DNA of 64,000 nt from Neomoorella thermoacetica (lineage in GTDB: Bacteria; Bacillota; DSM-521; Neomoorellales; Neomoorellaceae): positions 62,001 through 126,000 of the forward strand of contig NZ_MDDC01000006.1 in the NCBI RefSeq assembly GCF_001875325.1, written 5' to 3'. This document shows positions 53,839 to 62,689 of this stretch, one piece after another (the first letter of the stretch is position 1; each line of letters starts with the position of its first letter). The position numbers were made by a program, and so were the translations under genes. The notes under the pieces were generated by a model, which ran no database searches, was not told the DNA's origin, and saw nothing but the letters and a program-made list of their open reading frames with translations.

Positions 53839-53903
53839 GCCTCACCCTGCATTCTCATGGGTTCGTGGCGGGGGCGTCAGCCCCCATGAGGGGGTCCTTG
53901 CAT

Positions 53904-54944
53904 TTATGGACATAATCCTGGTACTTCCAGGGCCGTGGTCTCCGGGAAACCGCACATAAGGTTAAGGTTCTGCACCGCCTGGCCGGAAGCGCCTTTGGTC
54001 AGGTTGTCGATGGCGCTGGCCACCACCACCCGGCCGGTGCGGGTATCTACGGTGAGATTAAGGTGGCAGTTGTTGCTGCCATATACCCAGCGGGTGTGGG
54101 GCCACTGGCCGGGGGGCAGGAGGTGGACAAAGGGCTCGCCGGCATAAAATTCTTCATATACTCCTCGCAGTTCCTCCGTTGATGCCGGCCGTACCAGGGT
54201 GGCGTACATGGTACTCAAGATCCCCCTGCTGATGGGAAGCAGGTGGGGGGTAAAGGTTACTTTAACCTCTTCGCCGGCCAGGCTGCTGAGTTCCTGTTCG
54301 ATCTCCGGGGTATGGCGGTGGCCGGCGACGCCGTAAGGGTTAATGCTTTCGTTGCACTCGACGAAGAGGCTGGTAACCCTGGCCTCCCGGCCGGCCCCGG
54401 AAACCCCTGACTTGGCGTCGATTATGATGGTCGACGGGTCAATGTAACCGCCCTTAAGCAGGGGAGCCAGGCCCAGGATGGCGCTGGTGGGGTAACAACC
54501 GGGATTGGCCACCAGGCCGGCGCTGCGGATGGCCTCCCGGTGAATCTCCGGCAGCCCGTAGACGGCACGGGCCGCCAGCTCGTAGTTGCCGTGCTGGATT
54601 TTGTACCATTCTTCGTAAGTCCCGGCGTTTCGGAAGCGCCAGTCGGCGCCCAGGTCAATTACCTTGAGCCCCCGTTCCCTGGCCCGGGTGGCTACCGGGA
54701 CGGCGTGGCCGTGGGGCAGGGCGATAAAGATTACTTCCGCCCGGTCCATAACCTCATCGGGACTCAAATTCTCACAGGTGAGGCTGGTATAGCCGGTAAG
54801 GGACGGGTAAACGCCGGCCATCCCTTCCCCGGCGTAACTGCGTGAGGTAAGGGCCACCAGCTCTACTTCCGGGTGCCGGCTCAAAATGCGGACCAGTTCG
54901 GCTCCCGTGTAACCGGTAGCACCAATAATTCCGGCTTTAATCAA
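53904..54944 (-). CDS. argC: N-acetyl-gamma-glutamyl-phosphate reductase
   Basis: ArgC reduces acetylglutamyl phosphate with NADPH. The 346-residue protein starts IKAGIIGATGYTGAELVRIL, has the active cysteine in GLVANPGCYPTSAILGLAPL and VSGAGREARVTSLFVE, and the conserved GHRHTPEIEQELSSLAGEEV. The start is TTG 54944, 9 bases after GAGGAGG; the longer frame reaches into the promoter and is unlikely. It is the first gene of the arginine operon. Confidence 0.96.
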   Translation of the reverse strand: MIKAGIIGATGYTGAELVRILSRHPEVELVALTSRSYAGEGMAGVYPSLTGYTSLTCENLSPDEVMDRAEVIFIALPHGHAVPVATRARERGLKVIDLGADWRFRNAGTYEEWYKIQHGNYELAARAVYGLPEIHREAIRSAGLVANPGCYPTSAILGLAPLLKGGYIDPSTIIIDAKSGVSGAGREARVTSLFVECNESINPYGVAGHRHTPEIEQELSSLAGEEVKVTFTPHLLPISRGILSTMYATLVRPASTEELRGVYEEFYAGEPFVHLLPPGQWPHTRWVYGSNNCHLNLTVDTRTGRVVVASAIDNLTKGASGQAVQNLNLMCGFPETTALEVPGLCP

Positions 54945-54974
54945 AGTGAGGGACCTCCTCGGTTGGTGTTTATA

Positions 54975-55004
54975 ATTATACACTTCAGATGTATAATAAT
55001 GCAA
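54975..55004 (-). promoter_or_regulatory. Promoter of the arginine operon with palindromic operator
   Basis: Read leftward, TTGCAT (55004-54999), 18 bases and TATAAT (54980-54975) form the promoter. ATTATACA (54975-54982) and TGTATAAT (54990-54997) are a perfect inverted repeat with a 7-base spacer covering the -10 box, a natural position for an ArgR-type repressor. It only partly fits the usual ARG box. Confidence 0.7.
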
Positions 55005-55164
55005 TAGGCCGGGTAGAATTTTACTTTATCTTAACATGGCATAGCGGTGTCCCGGCTGATATTTTCCTTCCCGGGTGGTCTTCATGCCGGCCGGATCGCC
55101 GGCCGCCGCAGGAGCCGTCCCGGCAACCGTCATGGCCTAAATTATACGGCCGCAGCTGCAACCT

Positions 55165-55194
55165 GAGAAAAAAGCAGCCCCCTCGGGCTGCTTT
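55165..55194 (-). terminator. Terminator after the SH3-domain protein gene
   Basis: AAAGCAGCCC (55171-55180) and GGGCTGCTTT (55185-55194) form a 10-bp stem with a 4-base loop. On the minus strand it is followed by six T in all (TTTTTTCTC). The rest of 55005-55332 holds the argC promoter and no gene. Confidence 0.85.
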
Positions 55195-55332
55195 CGTGGC
55201 CGCTGCTCATCTATCTCAAGTTTGTAGTCATTTTCTCTTCCTGCATCCAGGCCCTTTCTGGGTCTGGCGGGAAATCCGGGAACCGCGTACCGCATTAACA
55301 TGGGCCGTCTCAAATCCCGGCCCTTCCTCCGG

Positions 55333-56289
55333 CTAAGGACCCGGCTGAAGATCCAGGTAGCTTTTCAGGATATACCCCACCTGGCCGTTTCGCACCTTTA
55401 CCCGCCAGTATGACGGCTCCCCCGGTCTGAGCCAGGAGAGCAGGTCCTCGTCCTCCAGGACGGCTACCTTCTCCCCCGCTGCCAGTTGCAGGCGGTCTAC
55501 GTATTTATTCCCCCGGCGTTCCTTCAGGGCAGTGGCTGCGTTTACCCGGCCTTCCGCCATGACCATAGCCCTCCAGGCCGGTTCCCAGCGATAGGTATGG
55601 GTAACCGTCCGGCTCTGGACCTTCGTGCGCGGCCCGGTGGCTGCCGGTGCAGACCAGAGGGTCTGGTTGCTGATGGTTTTAATGGCCAGTTTACCCTCCG
55701 ACCGGGTAAAATCCGTAGTTACCTGTTCGCTGACACCCTGCCAGCCTTCCCCCCGGGCCATCCACTTCTTGTTCCAGCGCTCTTCGTTGCTGGCCACCTT
55801 GCGCCAGATCTCCTGGAGTTTGCCATCTTCCCAGGTGTACAGGACGTAGAAACTACTCAGAAAGTAGGCACCGAAACGCTCGTCCAGGAGTTCGCGGATC
55901 AACACGGCGTTGCGTCCCGTTTCCAGCTGAACGACCCTGACCTCCTGCAGGGGCAGGGTATCCAGCGAAGCCAGCATTACCGGTTGCCCGTCCCCCTGGC
56001 GGAAAACCCCCAGCATACCCCGGTCCTTGGACAGGGTGACGCCGATGATCTTCTCCACCCCGGTGTCCGGAATCACGTCACCCTCGGCCTCAAGGTGGTA
56101 GACCCCGGCGCCCCGGCCCCGGGCCAGGTCCTCCAAGATCTCCTTCCCTCCCCGGGCCTCCTGGCCCATTACTGCCAGCTCCCGGGCCTCGTAAGGACCG
56201 GGCTGCCCTGTCGCCGTCCGCTGCCAGAAAACGAAGGCTGCTACCGCCAGGATCGCCAGGGCCCTGAGCCATAACCAGCGGTACGTCAT
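55333..56289 (-). CDS. Exported protein with C-terminal SH3-like domain
   Basis: This 318-residue protein has an N-terminal membrane anchor (LWLRALAILAVAAFVFW, about 5-21) and a large outside domain I do not recognise. It ends in an SH3-like stretch: AGEKVAVLEDEDLLSWLRPG, then YWRVKVRNGQVGYILKSYLD. SH3b domains usually bind peptidoglycan. It contains no cysteines in the anchor, so it is not a lipoprotein. ATG 56289 follows AGGGGTGG. It is followed by a strong terminator. Position next to the M20 peptidase suggests no clear joint role. Confidence 0.7.
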   Translation of the reverse strand: MTYRWLWLRALAILAVAAFVFWQRTATGQPGPYEARELAVMGQEARGGKEILEDLARGRGAGVYHLEAEGDVIPDTGVEKIIGVTLSKDRGMLGVFRQGDGQPVMLASLDTLPLQEVRVVQLETGRNAVLIRELLDERFGAYFLSSFYVLYTWEDGKLQEIWRKVASNEERWNKKWMARGEGWQGVSEQVTTDFTRSEGKLAIKTISNQTLWSAPAATGPRTKVQSRTVTHTYRWEPAWRAMVMAEGRVNAATALKERRGNKYVDRLQLAAGEKVAVLEDEDLLSWLRPGEPSYWRVKVRNGQVGYILKSYLDLQPGP

Positions 56290-56382
56290 GTCCACCCCTC
56301 CCATCCTTTAAAACTTTATGCAACAGGATGGCGGGTATGAATGACTGGTACCAGCCGGGACGCAAATTTTGGATTCTACCAG

Positions 56383-57561
56383 TTACCCGGCCGCCTGCCT
56401 GCCGGCGAACTCGGCTTTGATCTGCGCCAGCAGTTCCCGGTCCAGCATGACGTCTACCGCCGTCCAGGCCAGGGCCCTGGCGGCCAGGATGGCCAGGCGC
56501 CGGCCGGCCTCACCCCTGACGGCCCGGGCAAACTCCCGGGTATGGGGTACCAGTTTCCCCGCATCAAGGGACAGGTAGGGGTGGATGGCCGGCACTACCC
56601 TGCTGACATTGCCCATATCCAGGGAACCCCGGCTGCGGCAGGCCGGGACCAGGTCGGTGACGCCCAGTTCCTGCAAATTTCTCTTCCAGGCGCCTGCCAG
56701 GGTGCGGTTGACAAGCATGGCCTCGTAGGAGGGCTCGTAGTTGTGGTACCAGAAACGGGTACCGGTGGCCAGGGCCGCCGCCGCGGCACAATCCTCCACC
56801 CGCCGGGCCAACCGGTTCAGGGCTTCCCTGGTGCGGGCCCGGAGGTAAAAACGGGCCACCGCCCGTTCCGGGATAATGTTGGGTGAGACCCCCCCCTCGG
56901 CAATAATGCCGTGGATGCTGGTCTCGTCCTTTAAATAGGGCCGCAAAGCATGGATGTTATTAAACAGCTGGATAACTGCTTCCAGGGCGTTGACGCCTTC
57001 CCCCGGGCAGGAGGCGGCATGGGCGGCCCGGCCTTCAAAAATAAACTCCAGGGCCTCCAGGGCCTGGGAAGTCGCCTCGACGGCATTGGTGTCCCCGGGG
57101 TGGAACATCATGGCCACATCCAGGTCGTCCAACGCCCCCTCCCTGGCAAGTAACACCTTGGCGCCGTGGCTTTCCTCGGCCGGAGTTCCCAGGACCACAA
57201 TATTCCCGCGCAATTCCCGGGCAGCGGCCGCCAGACCTAAGGCCGCGCCCAGGCTGCCGGCTGCGATGAGGTTATGGCCGCAAGCGTGGCCCAGCTCCGG
57301 CAGGGCATCATACTCGGCTAGCAGGCCTACCCGGGGCCCGGGGGTCCCGGTGGCCAGTTCGGCCCGAAAAGCCGTCGGTAACTGGCAGAGGGGCCTGGTA
57401 ATTTTAAAACCTTTTTCCGCCAGAATCCCGGTCAGGAGATCAGCAGCAAAGTACTCTTCGTTCCCCGTCTCCGGGTGATCAAAGATGGCTTCCGCCACCT
57501 GGATAATCTGGTCCTTGATCTCCTCTATAGCCCGGCTAATCTTTTCTTTTACCCAGTGCAT
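56383..57561 (-). CDS. M20-family peptidase/amidohydrolase (AbgB-like)
   Basis: This 392-residue zinc hydrolase belongs to the M20D group, which cleaves N-acyl amino acids or dipeptides such as aminobenzoyl-glutamate. Metal residues are seen in LLAEYDALPELGHACGHNLI (Asp and two histidines region), GTPAEESHGAKVLLAREGAL (the Glu pair), and the dimerisation domain about 180-300 with GRAAHAASCPGEGVNALEAV. ATG 57561 has a weak ribosome site. The substrate is unknown. It is separated from neighbours by 90 and 80 bases. Confidence 0.88.
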   Translation of the reverse strand: MHWVKEKISRAIEEIKDQIIQVAEAIFDHPETGNEEYFAADLLTGILAEKGFKITRPLCQLPTAFRAELATGTPGPRVGLLAEYDALPELGHACGHNLIAAGSLGAALGLAAAARELRGNIVVLGTPAEESHGAKVLLAREGALDDLDVAMMFHPGDTNAVEATSQALEALEFIFEGRAAHAASCPGEGVNALEAVIQLFNNIHALRPYLKDETSIHGIIAEGGVSPNIIPERAVARFYLRARTREALNRLARRVEDCAAAAALATGTRFWYHNYEPSYEAMLVNRTLAGAWKRNLQELGVTDLVPACRSRGSLDMGNVSRVVPAIHPYLSLDAGKLVPHTREFARAVRGEAGRRLAILAARALAWTAVDVMLDRELLAQIKAEFAGRQAAG

Positions 57562-57641
57562 ATTTAACCCCTAACTACCCGGAGATTAGATTCCCGGACC
57601 ATGGAAATAATACTATAAAAATAGCGCTGGGGGGTTAGCCT

Positions 57642-57875
57642 ATGTCCCTGGCATCCTGCAACTGCCACTGTACCTATTTAAATGATGGCCTGTGCGAGCT
57701 GGCCGGCCACCTGGACCAGGGCCTGCCCGTTATCTGTCCCTACCGGCAGCAGGCTACCGGCGGCTTCCGTCCCGCCCTGACAGCCCCCGGCTGGGAAGGG
57801 CTCCCGCCCGGTTTTTCTACTGCCAGGCACCATCGCTACCCCGGCTCTACAAAACCTGCCGGCCGTCTACGCTGA
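57642..57875 (+). CDS. Small Cys-rich protein, function unknown
   Basis: ATG 57642 follows GGGGGG and encodes up to 77 residues. The N-terminal 34 hold the motif CNCHCTYLNDGLCELAGHLD with five cysteines and a sixth in VICPYRQQ, similar to the DUF1540-like zinc-binding fold (C-x-C-x-C pattern). The tail past residue 40 is Pro/Gly-rich and overlaps the end of the M29-like peptidase gene on the opposite strand (28 bases). I regard the first half as real and the tail as uncertain. Confidence 0.55.
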   Translation: MSLASCNCHCTYLNDGLCELAGHLDQGLPVICPYRQQATGGFRPALTAPGWEGLPPGFSTARHHRYPGSTKPAGRLR

Positions 57876-58779
57876 GCCGGGGCCGCAGCAGGATGCCGTC
57901 CAGGTGGCTGGGGGCTTCCACCCGGCCCCCGAAGGTGCTGTTGTCCCCCAGGGCGATATGCACCGTACCCCGCACCTTTTCATCCTCCAGGACGTTGCCC
58001 GTCAATTTGGCCAGGGGATTGAGGCCGATGCCCAGTTCGGCGATATTACGGCTCTCCGGGCCATAACGGTTGAGTATTTCCTCCAGGACGCGGGCCGCCT
58101 CCCCGCCGCTGACCTCCACGGCCCGGCCTTCCTCCACCTTGATGCGAAGGGGCTCCTTTAAAAAGCCGATTCCGGACATGGCGCCGTCGATAACCAGCAT
58201 CCCCCGGGCGGTTCCCTCCACGGGAGCTATATAGGCCTCGCCGGCGGGGAGATTGCCAAAATCCCCCGGCTGGCGATAGAGGCCCGTATCGGGTCGCCCC
58301 CGGCGGCCGGCGATGCTGAAGGTTAAATCCGTGCCGGCCGGGGTCGTCAGGTGCACCTCCTGCCCTCCGGTAAGGATTGCGGCAAAATCCTCGCACTCCG
58401 CGGCCATGGCGTCATAATCAACGGCCAGGGTGCGTTCCAGCATATCGGCTGTGGCCCCGGCCAGGGAAGCGATGCGGGCGCCGGCGTCATTGGCCGCCCG
58501 GCGGGCCCGGGTATGGGATAGGGACCTGGAGGTAACCAGTACCACGACCTGGCTTTTGAGCATGGCTGCCGCCACCATCTCCGGGGGTTCCTGGCCGTGG
58601 TTGGCCCGGGGAAGCATAGTTATCGCAGCCGCCTCGGCCCCCAGCTCCCTGGCGGCCCGGAAGAAGGCCTCCCCCAGGGGCTGCAAATCAGTGTCGGTAA
58701 CTATGAGAACCTTATCCCCCGCCCTGACGGCCAGGCATCCGGCCAGGGCCAGGCGGCAGGCTGAAGCTAGATCAGGCAT
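57847..58779 (-). CDS. M29-like aminopeptidase family protein
   Basis: This 310-residue protein resembles the leucyl aminopeptidase (aminopeptidase T/AmpS) superfamily used for metal-dependent peptide or amide cleavage. The fold is seen in ACRLALAGCLAVRAGDKVLI and VDYDAMAAECEDFAAILTGG, and in the metal region GEAYIAPVEGTARGMLVIDG and IAELGIGLNPLAKLTGNVLE. The C-terminal GTVHIALGDNSTFGGRVEAP and SHLDGIL contain the family His and Asp. ATG 58779 follows GGAGGAG. It sits directly downstream of the AmmeMemoRadiSam genes. Substrate and activity are not known. Confidence 0.75.
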   Translation of the reverse strand: MPDLASACRLALAGCLAVRAGDKVLIVTDTDLQPLGEAFFRAARELGAEAAAITMLPRANHGQEPPEMVAAAMLKSQVVVLVTSRSLSHTRARRAANDAGARIASLAGATADMLERTLAVDYDAMAAECEDFAAILTGGQEVHLTTPAGTDLTFSIAGRRGRPDTGLYRQPGDFGNLPAGEAYIAPVEGTARGMLVIDGAMSGIGFLKEPLRIKVEEGRAVEVSGGEAARVLEEILNRYGPESRNIAELGIGLNPLAKLTGNVLEDEKVRGTVHIALGDNSTFGGRVEAPSHLDGILLRPRLSVDGRQVL

Positions 58780-58810
58780 GTTGACAGCTCTCCTCCGAAA
58801 ATAGACTTCT

Positions 58811-58890
58811 GGCAAAAATGGTGGTTACTGGTTTGGTTGCATTCCAGCTCCTTGCCAGCCTGCATTTTCATGGTTCGCTGGCATGGTCTG
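58811..58890. repeat. Repeat matching the flanks of the 53.6-kb element (possible empty site)
   Basis: GGCAAAAATGGTGGTTACTG, TTGCATTCCAGCTCCTTGCC and CCTGCATTTTCATGGTTCG match 53551-53588 joined to 53827-53865. The approximately 245-base element between these flanks at 53.6 kb is missing here. It lies 5' of the M29-like gene, between two leftward genes. Confidence 0.65.
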
Positions 58891-58895
58891 CCTGC

Positions 58896-59894
58896 TCATC
58901 TGACAATCGCCAGCTCGCTGCCGCAGGAGCGGCAGCGGCGGCCATCCAGGCCGGGCAAGGAAACGTGATAGCCGGTGCGGCGAATGACCAGCTCACCGCA
59001 TACGGGGCAATAGGTATTACTAGCCTCCGGGTCGGCCACATTGCCCAGATAAACATAATGCAAATACTCCCTGGCCATTTCCCTGGCGCGCCGCATAGTT
59101 TCCAGGGGAGTCGGTGGCGCCTCAAGGCGGTACCGGGGGAAATAACGGGAGAAATGGAGGGGTGTATCCACCCCCAGGTTGGTTGCCACCCACTTGACCA
59201 GTTCTTCCAGTTCAGTCGAGTCGTCGTTCAGGCCGGTAACCAGGAGGGTGGTTATCTCCACATGGCTGCCGGACTCCACTGCTGCTGCCGCCGTCTGGAG
59301 CACCGGGCGGTAATCGCCGTGGACAACCTTACGATAAAATTCCAGGCTGAAGCCCTTGACATCAATATTCCAGGCGTCAATCCAGGGCAGGAGTTCCTTC
59401 AGGGGCTCCGGCCGGATAAAGCCGTTGGTGACCATGACGTTCTTCAGCCCCGCATTCCTGGCCAGCTGCGCCGTGGCCAGGACGAATTCAAACCAGACCA
59501 GGGGCTCGGAGTAGGTGTAGGCTATTCCCGGGCTATGGACTTCCCTGGCTTTGCGGACCAGGTCATCGGGAGAAATGACAGCTGTCTCGGACTCTTGCCG
59601 GGCTATTTCCCAGTTCTGGCAGAAGTCACAGCTGAAGTTGCAGCCCACAGTGCCGGCTGAGAGGATAAGGCTGCCGGGGTAAAAGTGGTAGAGGGGCTTT
59701 TTTTCGATGGGGTCCAGGGCCAAGGAAGAACAGCGGCCGTAATTACGGGTAATAAGGCGACCCTCACGGTTTTCCCGCACCCGGCAGACGCCCCTTTTTC
59801 CGGGAGCAATAACACAGGTATGGGGACAGAGGCGGCACTCCACCTTTTCCCCAGGTAGCTTTACATAATACGCAGCTTCAGTCACGCCGACCAT
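58896..59894 (-). CDS. amrS: Radical SAM protein of the AmmeMemoRadiSam system (AmrS)
   Basis: This 332-residue radical SAM protein has the cluster motif CNFSCDFCQNWEIARQESET (C-x3-C-x2-C) near residue 85. Before it a cysteine-rich knot (VECRLCPHTCVIAPGKRGVC) resembles pyruvate formate-lyase activating-enzyme relatives. The C-terminus adds a zinc-ribbon-like pair, CPVCGELV and CRSCGSELAIVR. ATG 59894 follows GGAGGGGAGCC. The family partners MEMO and AMMECR1 proteins but its reaction is not established. The MEMO/AMMECR1 partner is the next gene upstream. Confidence 0.92.
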   Translation of the reverse strand: MVGVTEAAYYVKLPGEKVECRLCPHTCVIAPGKRGVCRVRENREGRLITRNYGRCSSLALDPIEKKPLYHFYPGSLILSAGTVGCNFSCDFCQNWEIARQESETAVISPDDLVRKAREVHSPGIAYTYSEPLVWFEFVLATAQLARNAGLKNVMVTNGFIRPEPLKELLPWIDAWNIDVKGFSLEFYRKVVHGDYRPVLQTAAAAVESGSHVEITTLLVTGLNDDSTELEELVKWVATNLGVDTPLHFSRYFPRYRLEAPPTPLETMRRAREMAREYLHYVYLGNVADPEASNTYCPVCGELVIRRTGYHVSLPGLDGRRCRSCGSELAIVR

Positions 59895-60008
59895 ACGGCT
59901 CCCCTCCTGCGTAAATCCGAAAGTCGGGGGCAGGATATTCGGGAAAACTAATTCCCGGTGCCACTCTCCCCCGGTTACCCTGCCTCCAGCTTCCTGCTCC
60001 TGCCCCCG

Positions 60009-61388
60009 TTAATGGTAACGCGTTACCTTGAACCTTTCCAGCCGGTAGGGCTCATCGGGGCCGATGCCGCCCTTCTGACGGGCAATGGCCACCTGTTCCG
60101 CCACGGTATCCACGCCCTCCAGGTCGGGAAGGAGCAACCCCCGCCTGTGACCGCAGCTGACAATAACCCCGTAGACCTTCGGATCCAGGTCCGCTACGGT
60201 GGCCGGTTCTGGTTCACTTAAGACATCCACCGAATACTGGAGCTCGGGTAATTCGTCGACCGTCACCGGGGGGAAACGGGGGTCTTCCAGGCCTGCCGCC
60301 AGGGCGTTGTAGATAATCTCCCCGGCCAGGTTCTCCCTGGTGGGGCTGATGGTACCAATGCAGCCCCGCAGCCGGCCGTTTTTCTTTAGAGATACGAAGG
60401 CTCCGGCCCGGCCGGCAAGTTCCGGGGGAAGCGGGTCGGGGACCGGTAACACTTTGCCCGTATGCAGGTAGTGTTCCAGGCTCTGCCGGGCCAGGCGCAC
60501 CGGCAGGGATTCTTCCCCGGCAGCAGCCGTCTCCCGGGCCAGCAGGCTGCGGTCCGGGGCCTTCTCGCCGGGTTCCAGGTGGGCCACCAGGTAGCCGACA
60601 CCGAAGGGGCCTTCATAGGAAAGGACTTCTCTCTTGACCCGGTAGCCATCCAGGGCCCCCAGCCCCATAATGAAAGAACGCAGGCCGCACTCGCCGGCTC
60701 CCTCGGCCAAGTCTTCCGGTATGGCCAGGATGCCTTCTACATCCAGGTTTACGAGCGCATCCTTTATTCTGGCATCAAAGACCTTACCGCGGGGGTCGTA
60801 ACCTGCCGGGGCTCCGGGCAGCAGGCGGTGGGACATATCGCCGCTGGCCACCAGGAGAGCCCGGCGCGGGCTATCTTTGACGGCCCTCGCCAGGGCGGCG
60901 CCGAAGGCATAGAGTTTTTTCCGCTCCATAAGGGCCATGCCCATGGCCACCAGGGGCACCTCCAGGCCGGCCTGGCGCAAAAAATACAGGGGAACCATCA
61001 TGCCGTGGTCCAGTTCCGGGGTCAAGTTGTAATTACTGCTGGCCCGGGCATCGAGCCAGGCGACTGCTATCCCCTCCTCCCTGGCCTTAGCCGCAATAGC
61101 CCGGCTCAAGTCGAGGTCCAGGGTGTACTTAAACCGGACCTCCCCCGCCTGGAAGGCCGCCAGGTCGCCTGCCAGTTCCGGTGTCGCCCAGATACCCACG
61201 GCGTCGCGGAAGACCGGGCCGTGGGGAGAAATGATAATTATTACCTCCGGCTGGCGGGCAGCCACCCTGGTCGCCAGTTCCCTGGCAGCTGCCACCGTAG
61301 CCTTAATCCTTGCCACCTCGCCGCGTCCGACCTCCGGGACCATAATTGGCGGGTGGGGCATAAAGACTATATCCAGCAAGCGTCCCAT
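60009..61388 (-). CDS. MEMO/LigB-like and AMMECR1 fusion protein of the AmmeMemoRadiSam system
   Basis: This 459-residue two-domain protein has an N-terminal half resembling the extradiol dioxygenase LigB/MEMO fold. Histidines sit in [40 protein letters not shown] and [20 protein letters not shown], which bind a metal, with [20 protein letters not shown] later. The C-terminal 180 residues are AMMECR1: [20 protein letters not shown], then [20 protein letters not shown] and ISCGHRRG-type [23 protein letters not shown] 61388 follows AGGGGTGATTGC. These two are often separate genes; fusion implies a joint function with AmrS. Confidence 0.92.
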   Translation of the reverse strand: MGRLLDIVFMPHPPIMVPEVGRGEVARIKATVAAARELATRVAARQPEVIIIISPHGPVFRDAVGIWATPELAGDLAAFQAGEVRFKYTLDLDLSRAIAAKAREEGIAVAWLDARASSNYNLTPELDHGMMVPLYFLRQAGLEVPLVAMGMALMERKKLYAFGAALARAVKDSPRRALLVASGDMSHRLLPGAPAGYDPRGKVFDARIKDALVNLDVEGILAIPEDLAEGAGECGLRSFIMGLGALDGYRVKREVLSYEGPFGVGYLVAHLEPGEKAPDRSLLARETAAAGEESLPVRLARQSLEHYLHTGKVLPVPDPLPPELAGRAGAFVSLKKNGRLRGCIGTISPTRENLAGEIIYNALAAGLEDPRFPPVTVDELPELQYSVDVLSEPEPATVADLDPKVYGVIVSCGHRRGLLLPDLEGVDTVAEQVAIARQKGGIGPDEPYRLERFKVTRYH

Positions 61389-61523
61389 GCAATCACCCCT
61401 TTTAATATAGCCCGGCGCCCATCCTTTCATGTAATTACCAGAACCCGGGCCTTTCCCTCAAGGTTTACTTTACCACATCTGCCAGCTATTTGACAGGGGA
61501 TGGAGTTCCCCGGGGACAAAAGT

Positions 61524-61555
61524 AGCCCGTGACCCATTCCGTCACGGGCTTTTTA
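61524..61555. terminator. Terminator between the AMMECR1 fusion and cwlD genes
   Basis: AGCCCGTGAC (61524-61533) and GTCACGGGCT (61541-61550) form a 10-bp stem with a 7-base loop. It is followed on the plus side by TTTTTATC and on the minus side by ACTTTTG. It lies after the cwlD stop on the minus strand. Confidence 0.8.
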
Positions 61556-61677
61556 TCCCTCTACCGGCAGCCCTCCCGGTGCCCGGCAGGCCCTGGCCCC
61601 GGGCCCTTATGCCTTTGCCCGGCCCAGCTTCCGGAATCTCCCCACCACGGCACCGCCGGAGGACAGGGCTTTACCTG

Positions 61678-62409
61678 TTAACCTGCCGGTTTCCCCCCGG
61701 CAGGGATTCCCTTACCCGCCAGGTAATTAACAATGCCGGCGTAAATGGCAAAGGCCATGCGGCGCTGGTAGTGGGGATCGGCCAGCAGCTTTTCCTCCTC
61801 GGGGTTGGATATAAAGCCCACCTCCACAATGACCGCCGGGATTTTCTGGGTCCGGAGGACGAAGGCGTCAATACTTAAAGGTACCCGGTCGGTATTGGCC
61901 AGCAGGCGCTTAATCTCCGCCTGGATGGACTCAGCCAGCTTCTTTCCTTCAGCCGATTTGGGATCATAAAAGAGCTGGGCGCCACGCTCCCGGCTGTCAA
62001 AGGCATTGCAGTGCACGGAGATAAAGAGATCGGCCCCAACCTTCCCGGCGAGCCGGACCCTTTCCACCAGGTCGTCGCCCGATTCCCCTTGCGGGACATT
62101 ATCGTCCTGGCGGGTCAGAATAACCTTTGCCCCCCCGGCTTTTAAAAAGCCAGCCAGGTACTTGCTGATGGCCAGATTAACCCGGTGTTCCGGCGTACCC
62201 CCCGGTCCCATGGCCCCGGCGTCGATACCCCCGTGACCCGGGTCGACCACCACCACCTGGCCGGCCACCGCCCAGGAAAGGGCCTGGATTGCCTGTTCCT
62301 CTTTTACCCCCTGATACCAACCCCAGGCCCAGAAGGCACCCAGCACTGCCAGGGCGGTTATTAACCATCCCCTGGCGCGCCGCCGGGGAACAAAGACTAC
62401 CCGCGCCAT
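61678..62409 (-). CDS. cwlD: N-acetylmuramoyl-L-alanine amidase CwlD
   Basis: This 243-residue exported amidase helps make muramic-lactam in the spore cortex peptidoglycan. An N-terminal membrane anchor is about 14-35. The amidase-3 domain has VVVDPGHGGIDAGAMGPGGT with the first zinc histidine, the EHRVNLAISKYLAGF glutamate, ADLFISVHCNAFDSRERGAQ with the second histidine, and the glutamate of PAVIVEVGFISNPEEEKLLA. Length and residues fit CwlD. ATG 62409 follows GGGGGAGGCGG. The presence of this gene suggests a spore-former. A strong terminator follows. Confidence 0.9.
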   Translation of the reverse strand: MARVVFVPRRRARGWLITALAVLGAFWAWGWYQGVKEEQAIQALSWAVAGQVVVVDPGHGGIDAGAMGPGGTPEHRVNLAISKYLAGFLKAGGAKVILTRQDDNVPQGESGDDLVERVRLAGKVGADLFISVHCNAFDSRERGAQLFYDPKSAEGKKLAESIQAEIKRLLANTDRVPLSIDAFVLRTQKIPAVIVEVGFISNPEEEKLLADPHYQRRMAFAIYAGIVNYLAGKGIPAGGKPAG

Positions 62410-62613
62410 GAGCCCGCCTCCCCCATAATAAATATGCCCCCGGTTAATTCGCTACGCCAGGGAAGTATTACCTGCCAGACGGGAAAAATTATTTGCGGCG
62501 GTTAGTGTAAAATTACAGTAGGCAGGAGGAAAAAGGAGCAAAAAAGAGAAGATGGTATCGAGAATTTGAATACTCTGGAAGAAGTTACCTGCAAATAGCC
62601 AGGCGCCCAATCC

Positions 62614-62642
62614 TTGATCCTTTCCGCAGCCGCTGTTAAAAT
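62614..62642 (+). promoter_or_regulatory. Promoter of the ABC exporter operon
   Basis: TTGATC (62614-62619), 17 bases and TAAAAT (62637-62642) form a sigma-A-type promoter 48 bases before the GTG start. The region 62410-62613 holds no gene I can support. Confidence 0.6.
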
Positions 62643-62689
62643 TGATTTTTATAACAACGGCTTTAAATTTTAAGAAGGGAAGAAAACCC

